Of a stretch of 10,806 bases of DNA, positions 6,600 through 10,806 are shown one piece after another. The stretch's first letter is position 1. Every line of letters starts with the position of its first letter. The notes beneath the pieces are model-generated. The model was not told the DNA's origin. It did not search any database and saw only the letters and a list, made by a program, of their open reading frames with translations. The position numbers and the translations under genes were made by a program. This DNA is from TMED27 sp963922705 (GTDB lineage Bacteria > Pseudomonadota > Alphaproteobacteria > Micavibrionales > Micavibrionaceae), in NCBI GenBank assembly GCA_963922705.1, contig CAWUJS010000064.1, positions 1-10,806 of the forward strand, read 5' to 3'.

Positions 6600-7151
6600 A
6601 TGGCTCTTATGCATACCCCCCAAAAAGATGATACGCTTTATGCGCCTGATTTTTCGCTTCAAAATATAGACGGCAATATGCTGTCTTATGAGGATATCAA
6701 AGGCGAAAAAGGTACTGTCATTGCTTTTATCTGCAATCATTGCCCCTACGTGAAGGCAATTATTAACCGCCTTGTCCATGATGCCAAAAACCTACAAAGT
6801 CATGGGATTGGTATTGCGGCAATCATGTCCAATGATACTGACAATTACCCGGAAGACAGTTTCGAGAATATGCAAGAATTTGCAAAAACGCATGGCTTTA
6901 CATTTCCCTACCTTATTGATGAGACACAGGAAGTAGCAAAGGCTTATGATGCGATCTGTACGCCTGATATTTATGGGTTCAACATGGATAATCAGTTGCA
7001 ATATCGCGGTCGCCTCGATAGCGCAGGCCCTAACGAAGCGAGTGATGATACAGCAAAAGAGCTTATCAATGCTATGTTGGAAATTGCTGAAACAGGTACC
7101 AGCACACAAGAACAATTTTCTTCCATGGGCTGTTCTATTAAATGGAAATAA
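6600..7151 (+). CDS. Thioredoxin/peroxiredoxin-like redox protein (PRX-like, CNHC motif)
   Basis: A 183-residue cytoplasmic thioredoxin-fold protein of the AhpC/TSA-Redoxin superfamily. It carries the C45-N-H-C48 redox pair in the context F-I-CNHCPYVK, typical of the PRX-like 'thioredoxin family protein' group, then the cis-proline region C120-T-P122-D, and the usual C-terminal GCSIKWK (C178). The DFSLQNIDG start of the fold is at residues 17-25. The role is thiol-disulfide or peroxide chemistry; the substrate is unknown. A strong Shine-Dalgarno AAGGA (6586-6590) lies 9 nt before the ATG. The promoter must lie in or next to the 40-bp gap shared with the divergent small gene. The TPR gene follows after 57 bp. 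Confidence 0.88.
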   Translation: MALMHTPQKDDTLYAPDFSLQNIDGNMLSYEDIKGEKGTVIAFICNHCPYVKAIINRLVHDAKNLQSHGIGIAAIMSNDTDNYPEDSFENMQEFAKTHGFTFPYLIDETQEVAKAYDAICTPDIYGFNMDNQLQYRGRLDSAGPNEASDDTAKELINAMLEIAETGTSTQEQFSSMGCSIKWK

Positions 7152-7208
7152 AGACTGGAAACCAGTGCAAAATTCATTAATATCAGCGCAAAGAAATAAG
7201 GAATAACA

Positions 7209-7871
7209 ATGTCTGATTTATTAGCCGAAGTTGATGAAGCCATGCGCCAGGAAAAACTGGAAAAATTCTGGCATGAGAATAAGCTCTATATCATCCTTTT
7301 TATCGCTTTGACTATTTTATCGGCTGCTGCCACATCCGGCTATCGGGCGTGGGACGATAATGTCAAAACAAAGCAAACTGCTGAGCTTTTGGCATTACAG
7401 AATGCTTCTAATTATCCCAATAATATCCTTGATGCAAATTTGGAAATGCGCGCGTCCTTAAAAGGCATTGTTTTACTGTCTGCCGCGAGCGCTTTTATGG
7501 GCGAGGAAAAAAAGGACGAAGCAGCGCAGCTTTATGCCCGCCTCGCCTCAGATACAACAATTCCGGATGATTTTCGTTTTCTGGGAATTTTGATGGATAT
7601 GCGCCTGAAGATGGATCGTGAAGAGGCCGATAAGGCGGTTTTACTGACATCACTGGACCCTATCCTCAGTAGCAAAAGCCCGTGGAAGCCACATGCACAA
7701 ATTGATGCAGCCTTGCTGCAAGCTGAAAATAACCCGGATCAGGCCATAGAGTTGTTAAATATGGTATCAGATACCCCGAATCTGCCACCAAGCCTTTACG
7801 AGCGTGCGCAAAAATTGCATCATGTCATTGCTGGAAATCAATCCAGTGAATCTTCAACAAAGACCAATTGA
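7209..7871 (+). CDS. Membrane-anchored TPR protein, YfgM-like
   Basis: A 220-residue protein with a short cytoplasmic N-terminus (residues 1-24, charged), one transmembrane segment (about 25-43, LYIILFIALTILSAAA) and a helical periplasmic domain of the TPR_21/YfgM type (about 60-205). In relatives this protein is encoded just before bamB and works with the SecYEG translocon and periplasmic chaperones. The order here fits: its stop overlaps or lies within 5 bp of the bamB start. Translation starts at the ATG with AAGGA (7198-7202) 6 nt upstream. The spacing from the upstream redox gene (57 bp, with a small ACTGG-AAA-CCAGT hairpin at 7154-7166 but no T-tract) allows co-transcription. Confidence 0.85.
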   Translation: MSDLLAEVDEAMRQEKLEKFWHENKLYIILFIALTILSAAATSGYRAWDDNVKTKQTAELLALQNASNYPNNILDANLEMRASLKGIVLLSAASAFMGEEKKDEAAQLYARLASDTTIPDDFRFLGILMDMRLKMDREEADKAVLLTSLDPILSSKSPWKPHAQIDAALLQAENNPDQAIELLNMVSDTPNLPPSLYERAQKLHHVIAGNQSSESSTKTN

Positions 7872-9184
7872 ATAAGATGCGCATATTTCCAATTCTGCTA
7901 ACAGCTACTTTGCTCACCGGATGTTCCGGCTTTTCCGATATGTTCCGTGAAGATGATCGCCCTCCTCTGGAAGGCGAGCGTATTTCTGTTCTCGAATTAC
8001 AACAAAATCTGGAGCCTGACGATTCTCTTTTGGAGGCACAAGGTCTGATAGCGCCAAATGAATGGCGCAATGAATTTTGGCCGCAATCGGGTGGATACCC
8101 CAACCATTCGATGCAAAATCTGGCTCTCGGCAGCGGCAAGCTTAACCAGGTCTGGAAAACAAGAATAGGTCAGGGATCAACTGATGAAATCCCGCTAACA
8201 GCCTCTCCTATTGTGGTAGACGGCCTGATATTCACCCTTAACACAGAAGCCGAATTGCGCGCTTATAGTACCGAGAACGGTAAGCTGGTTTGGGAGACAT
8301 CCATAGAAAGCCCGGACGAAGATGACCGCGTTATTGGTGGCGGTATTGCCTATTCATCGGGGCGTATTTTTGCAACAAACGGCTATAACGAAGTGCTTGC
8401 TCTTGCTCCTAAAACCGGTGACATTCTATGGCGCAAAACACTCCCCGCCCCCGCCAGAGCTGCGCCAACCATTGTCGATGACCGCGTTTTTGTGACCACG
8501 CTGGATAATAAGCTTCTCGCGCTTTCTACAACGGATGGTGCAAATTTGTGGGAATATTTGGGCATTGCTGAAACAGCAGGGCTTGTCGGCGCAGCCTCTC
8601 CAGCGGCCAACCGCGATATTGTCATTCCTGTTTTTTCCTCCGGTGAAATTAATGCCTTACGCGCTGCCAATGGCTCTGTTGCATGGTCAGATAATTTATC
8701 GAATGCGCGCCGTCTTGGAGGCTTAGGAACGATCTCAGATATCAAAGCCCTCCCGGTTATTGATAAAGGTCTCGTCATCGCCATTAGCTTTTCAGGAAAA
8801 ATAGTTGCGGTTGATGAGCGCACAGGCACACGCATCTGGCAACGCGAAATTAGCGGCGCACAAACCCCATGGATGGCCGGCAATCATTTATTCGTACTTT
8901 CCAGCGATAATAAGTTGATTGCTTTAGGGCGGGAAACAGGAACTATTAGATGGGTTACCGATCTGCCGACACAAGAGCCTGTGACAATCTTTGCAGGGCC
9001 TATTTTAGCCGGCGGACGTCTCATTGTTACCAGCAATGATGGACGGATGATCGAAGTATCCCCGGAAAATGGAACAATCATTCGGGATTGGGAGACAGAT
9101 ATCGAAACCACTATGGCTCCTATCATCGCCAACAAGACACTTTATCTTTTAGGTGAAGACGGAACGCTGGCAGCCTTTCAGTAA
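7868..9184 (+). CDS. bamB: Outer membrane assembly lipoprotein BamB
   Basis: A 438-residue lipoprotein of the BAM complex that helps insert beta-barrel proteins in the outer membrane. The N-terminus is a lipoprotein signal with lipobox L-T-G-C; C19 is the lipidated residue (C16 if the ATG at 7877 is used). The body is an eight-bladed PQQ-like propeller: G-x-x-x-W blade ends recur in TENGKLVWET, KTGDILWRK, TDGANLWEY, ANGSVAWSD, RTGTRIWQR, ETGTIRWVT. Start choice: TTG at 7868 overlaps the upstream stop by 4 bp (TTGA) and gives a K-rich signal start; ATG at 7877 gives a 15-residue signal peptide with a single Arg and is the alternative. The coupling to the TPR gene is conserved in alphaproteobacteria. 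The der GTPase gene that often follows is absent; pdxT is next. Confidence 0.93.
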   Translation: MNKMRIFPILLTATLLTGCSGFSDMFREDDRPPLEGERISVLELQQNLEPDDSLLEAQGLIAPNEWRNEFWPQSGGYPNHSMQNLALGSGKLNQVWKTRIGQGSTDEIPLTASPIVVDGLIFTLNTEAELRAYSTENGKLVWETSIESPDEDDRVIGGGIAYSSGRIFATNGYNEVLALAPKTGDILWRKTLPAPARAAPTIVDDRVFVTTLDNKLLALSTTDGANLWEYLGIAETAGLVGAASPAANRDIVIPVFSSGEINALRAANGSVAWSDNLSNARRLGGLGTISDIKALPVIDKGLVIAISFSGKIVAVDERTGTRIWQREISGAQTPWMAGNHLFVLSSDNKLIALGRETGTIRWVTDLPTQEPVTIFAGPILAGGRLIVTSNDGRMIEVSPENGTIIRDWETDIETTMAPIIANKTLYLLGEDGTLAAFQ

Positions 9185-9211
9185 AAAACCATCTATAAAG
9201 CCTATAAATGC

Positions 9212-9240
9212 TTGGTTTTCTAACTTTTATTTCTTATATC
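9212..9240 (+). promoter_or_regulatory. Promoter of pdxT, leaderless type
   Basis: TTGGTT (9212-9217), a 17-bp spacer and TATATC (9235-9240) form a good sigma70-like promoter. Transcription would begin about 7 nt on, at or just before the ATG at 9249, and there is no Shine-Dalgarno, so the mRNA would be leaderless. An imperfect hairpin (AAAACCA 9185-9191 with TGGTTTT 9213-9219) overlaps the -35 and could act as a weak terminator for bamB. Confidence 0.55.
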
Positions 9241-9248
9241 TACTGCCT

Positions 9249-9815
9249 ATGAGCACACAATTAAAGATAGGATGCCTCGCATTACAAGGTTGCGTTGAGC
9301 GTCATCGTCCACATATAGAAGCGGCAGGCGCCACATTTTCAGCCGTCAAAACGCCGGATGACATCAAAAAAATGGATGCCTTTATTTTACCCGGCGGTGA
9401 GAGTACGACAATGCTCAAACTCATTGAGCGCTTTGATCTTTGGGATATATTGGCAGAACAATTCTCAGAAAAACCTGTTTGGGGCATTTGCGCAGGGGCA
9501 ATTTTATTGGCCGAAAAAGTTGAAAACCCTGAGCAAAAATCTTTTGCCCTGATGCCATATACTGCAATCCGCAATGGCTATGGCAGGCAGTTGGAAAGTG
9601 AAATCATGCAGATAAACGGCTATGACGTATCTTTCATCCGCGCACCTGTTCTAACAAATGCTTCAGATACCCTGAATATTCTGGCGACCCGAAACAACAA
9701 ACCCACATGGATCACAGACTCTAAAAATATGGCATCGACATTTCACCCTGAACTGACTTTTGATTTTCCTTCGCCTATGCATCAAATGTTTGTTGATGGT
9801 GTCCTGACTTTATAG
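9249..9815 (+). CDS. pdxT: Pyridoxal 5'-phosphate synthase glutaminase subunit PdxT
   Basis: A 188-residue class I glutamine amidotransferase that supplies ammonia to PdxS for making vitamin B6 (PLP) by the deoxyxylulose-independent route. Family signatures are present in order: IGCLALQG (7-14), PGGESTT (48-54), the nucleophile C81 in GICAG (usually GTCAG), RNGYGRQ (108-114), FIRAP (129-133), and the H166-P-E168 pair in TFHPELT completing the catalytic triad. Length is normal for the family (~190). The open frame extends back to 9153 inside bamB, but the ATG at 9249 begins exactly where homologues begin. No Shine-Dalgarno is seen; a promoter lies 8 nt upstream. pdxS, usually adjacent, is not in this window. 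Confidence 0.92.
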   Translation: MSTQLKIGCLALQGCVERHRPHIEAAGATFSAVKTPDDIKKMDAFILPGGESTTMLKLIERFDLWDILAEQFSEKPVWGICAGAILLAEKVENPEQKSFALMPYTAIRNGYGRQLESEIMQINGYDVSFIRAPVLTNASDTLNILATRNNKPTWITDSKNMASTFHPELTFDFPSPMHQMFVDGVLTL

Positions 9816-9872
9816 GCCTAGATGTTTAGTCCCGGATTGTGGAGGAATGAAGTATCTTTAGCATTAGGCAGG

Positions 9873-9899
9873 AATAGCCGTGCGTTTACCAGCTATTTT
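9873..9899 (+). terminator. Weak terminator-like hairpin after pdxT
   Basis: AATAGC (9873-9878) and GCTATT (9892-9897) can pair over a 13-nt loop, followed only by TT. The T-tract is too short for a confident terminator, but it lies 58 bp past the pdxT stop and ahead of the rRNA promoters, where termination would be useful. Confidence 0.25.
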
Positions 9900-9932
9900 A
9901 AAAAAAACTTTAAAAAAAAGATGAAAAAACTT

Positions 9933-9961
9933 TTGACAGCATTAGCTACCTTCTGTATACA
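9933..9961 (+). promoter_or_regulatory. rRNA operon promoter P1
   Basis: A perfect -35 TTGACA (9933-9938), a 17-bp spacer, and TATACA (9956-9961, four to five matches to TATAAT). It follows an A-rich tract (9901-9929) of the kind that acts as an UP element. This is about 515 bp ahead of mature 16S, a plausible distance for the distal promoter of an rRNA operon. Confidence 0.65.
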
Positions 9962-10041
9962 TCCTTTCACCGCAGCGAAATACTGTTTCCAAGCGGGTCT
10001 TTAAAGGGTCAAAGGATAATTTAATTCTTTCCACATTTTTA

Positions 10042-10070
10042 TTGACTGCCAAATGTATAATGATTATATT
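10042..10070 (+). promoter_or_regulatory. rRNA operon promoter P2
   Basis: TTGACT (10042-10047), a 17-bp spacer and TATATT (10065-10070). A closer TATAAT (10056-10061) is present but only 8 bp from the -35. The tandem arrangement, 109 bp after P1, is like the dual promoters of other rRNA operons. Confidence 0.6.
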
Positions 10071-10310
10071 TTTAGCAATCAGTAAAAACCGACCTTTTAG
10101 AAAAAGCTAAGCAAAAAGAAGTTTTTATGAAGGCTTCTTCTTACTTGGTTCGGCTATTTGTGAGAATGGCCTAATTAAGATTTGGTTCTTGAACATCGTG
10201 AATAGGAAAGAAGAAATACGCAGGCAGCAGTTCTGGTCTCGAAAGAGATATTGCATTGAATGCATACAGACAAAGATAAAACTGTTGCTAAAGCGTGTTT
10301 CTACGCACAA

Positions 10311-10338
10311 CTTTATGATTCCTGACGGGGTCATAAAG
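10311..10338 (+). promoter_or_regulatory. rRNA leader hairpin 1
   Basis: CTTTATGA (10311-10318) pairs with TCATAAAG (10331-10338) and the stem continues inward by two U-G and two C-G pairs to a UGAC tetraloop, 12 bp in all. In the 16S leader such a stem may take part in pre-rRNA folding or processing; that role is inferred from position. Confidence 0.5.
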
Positions 10339-10355
10339 TGTACAAGCAAGCAGTA

Positions 10356-10381
10356 TTTATCTGAACTTTACTTCAGATAAA
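10356..10381 (+). promoter_or_regulatory. rRNA leader hairpin 2
   Basis: TTTATCTGAA (10356-10365) and TTCAGATAAA (10372-10381) form a perfect 10-bp stem with a 6-nt loop. A TTTTT run begins 9 nt later (10390), too far for a standard terminator, so a processing or antitermination role is more likely than termination. Confidence 0.5.
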
Positions 10382-10425
10382 GATGTCAATTTTTAAGTCG
10401 CATTTATTTGTGACAAATTTATTGC

Positions 10426-10447
10426 TGTTCTACTTAATTGTAGAACA
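10426..10447 (+). promoter_or_regulatory. rRNA leader hairpin 3
   Basis: TGTTCTAC (10426-10433) and GTAGAACA (10440-10447) make a perfect 8-bp stem with a TTAATT loop, 28 nt before the mature 16S end. The preceding ATTGCTGTTCT loosely recalls a boxA antitermination signal (TGCTCTTTA) but does not match it well. Confidence 0.45.
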
Positions 10448-10474
10448 ACCAACGATTCTTTTGATGATGGATTC

Positions 10475-10806
10475 AAACTTAAGAGTTTGATCCTGGCTCA
10501 GAACGAACGCTGGCGGCAGGCCTAACACATGCAAGTCGAACGAACCTTTTAGGTGAGTGGCGCACGGGTGCGTAACGCGTGGGAATATACCCTTGAGTGA
10601 GGAATAACGTAGAGAAATTTGCGCTAATACCTCATAATGACTCCGGTCCAAAGATTTATCGCTCAAGGATTAGCCCGCGTCAGATTAGATAGTTGGTGAG
10701 GTAACGGCTCACCAAGTCGACGATCTGTAGGGGGTCTGAGAGGATGATCCCCCACACTGGTACTGAGACACGGACCAGACTCCTACGGGAGGCAGCAGTG
10801 AGGAAT
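10475..10806 (+). rRNA. rrs: 16S ribosomal RNA, 5' part (cut by window end)
   Basis: The 5' end matches conserved 16S sequence: AAGAGTTTGATCCTGGCTCAG (10480-10500), GAACGAACGCTGGCGGCAGGCCTAA, and the universal ACTCCTACGGGAGGCAGCAG near 10780-10799. The mature end is placed by alignment with E. coli at about 10475 and could be off by a few bases. The covered part corresponds to about E. coli positions 1-365 but is some 30 nt shorter, mainly from a short V1 helix (CGAACCTTTTAGGTG), as is usual in alphaproteobacteria. The GGTCTGAGAGGATGATCCCCC stretch is intact. The gene runs off the right edge. Confidence 0.97.

Larger units (their letters stand above)
9816..10474. other. Gene-free upstream region of the rRNA operon
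   Basis: About 660 bp between pdxT and 16S rRNA. No convincing protein gene is present: the open frames either way are short and low in complexity. From 9895 to 9930 it is very A-rich (runs of eight A), which may serve as an UP-like or bent element ahead of the first promoter. It then holds two promoters and a leader with several hairpins, listed separately. No tRNA cloverleaf was seen. Other small hairpins include TCTC-GAAA-GAGA (10237-10248) and TGCAT-TGA-ATGCA (10252-10264). Confidence 0.7.

Noticed and set aside
8383..8883. 166-residue minus-strand open frame
   Set aside because: Antisense shadow of bamB, whose propeller repeats are unmistakable in the plus frame.
9153..9248. N-terminal extension of PdxT into bamB
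   Set aside because: The extra 32 residues are the bamB 3' end in another frame; homologues begin at the ATG at 9249.
9822..9920. Longer version of the same frame beginning near 9822
   Set aside because: Lys-rich translation of poly-A and no recognisable family; most likely non-coding.
9921..10004. 27-codon open frame with a signal-peptide-like start (MKKLLTALATFC)
   Set aside because: Its sequence coincides with the TTGACA...TATACA promoter and an A-rich tract, it stops right after the apparent signal peptide, and there is no mature domain.
10125..10349. 74-residue minus-strand open frame in the rRNA leader
   Set aside because: Antisense to the structured leader, no ribosome binding site, composition unlike a protein.
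10430..10666. 78-residue minus-strand open frame
   Set aside because: Antisense to the conserved start of 16S rRNA.

Overview
The window reads as chromosomal DNA of an alphaproteobacterium with moderately AT-rich coding sequence. The evidence is the 5' end of a 16S rRNA gene with the alphaproteobacterial style of start (AACGAACGCTGGCGGCAGGCCTAA) and a short V1 helix, a eukaryote-like NADP isocitrate dehydrogenase of 404 residues, and a TPR membrane protein + BamB pair. A deep-branching or little-studied order (for example Micavibrio-like or Holospora/Paracaedibacter-like) would fit, but this placement is inference. Most of the window is housekeeping. I do not see a defence system, CRISPR array, intact mobile element or prophage.

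Layout. 1-370: no gene. It holds a cluster of nested dispersed palindromic repeats (about 19-233) and a tiny remnant of a DDE transposase on the minus strand (276-311). 371-4829: a minus-strand run read in the order icd (isocitrate dehydrogenase, TTG start), a short coiled-coil protein made of six near-perfect heptads, a LysM/YkuD L,D-transpeptidase, and an M32 metallocarboxypeptidase. A compact hairpin with a T-tract lies between icd and the coiled-coil gene, and the coiled-coil and transpeptidase genes are joined by a TGATG overlap. 4858-6201: a divergent arylsulfotransferase-like exported protein on the plus strand, only 28 bp from the icd start. 6227-6559: an unknown 110-residue protein on the minus strand, convergent with it. 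6600-9815: a plus-strand run of a CxxC thioredoxin/peroxiredoxin-like protein, a YfgM-like TPR membrane protein, BamB, and PdxT (glutaminase subunit of the PdxS/PdxT pyridoxal phosphate synthase). 9816-10474: a long leader region with two good sigma70-type promoters and several strong hairpins. 10475-end: 16S rRNA, cut by the window edge.

The TPR protein and BamB belong to envelope biogenesis (outer-membrane protein assembly), and the L,D-transpeptidase to peptidoglycan cross-linking. Several starts (icd, possibly bamB) are TTG. At least two genes (pdxT and the 110-residue unknown) have a well-formed -10 element 7-8 nt before the start codon and no Shine-Dalgarno, which suggests leaderless transcripts. 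Points most worth a second look: pdxT standing where der often follows bamB, in a class that mostly uses the PdxA/PdxJ route; the heptad-repeat protein; the probable leaderless genes; and the structured rRNA leader with tandem promoters.
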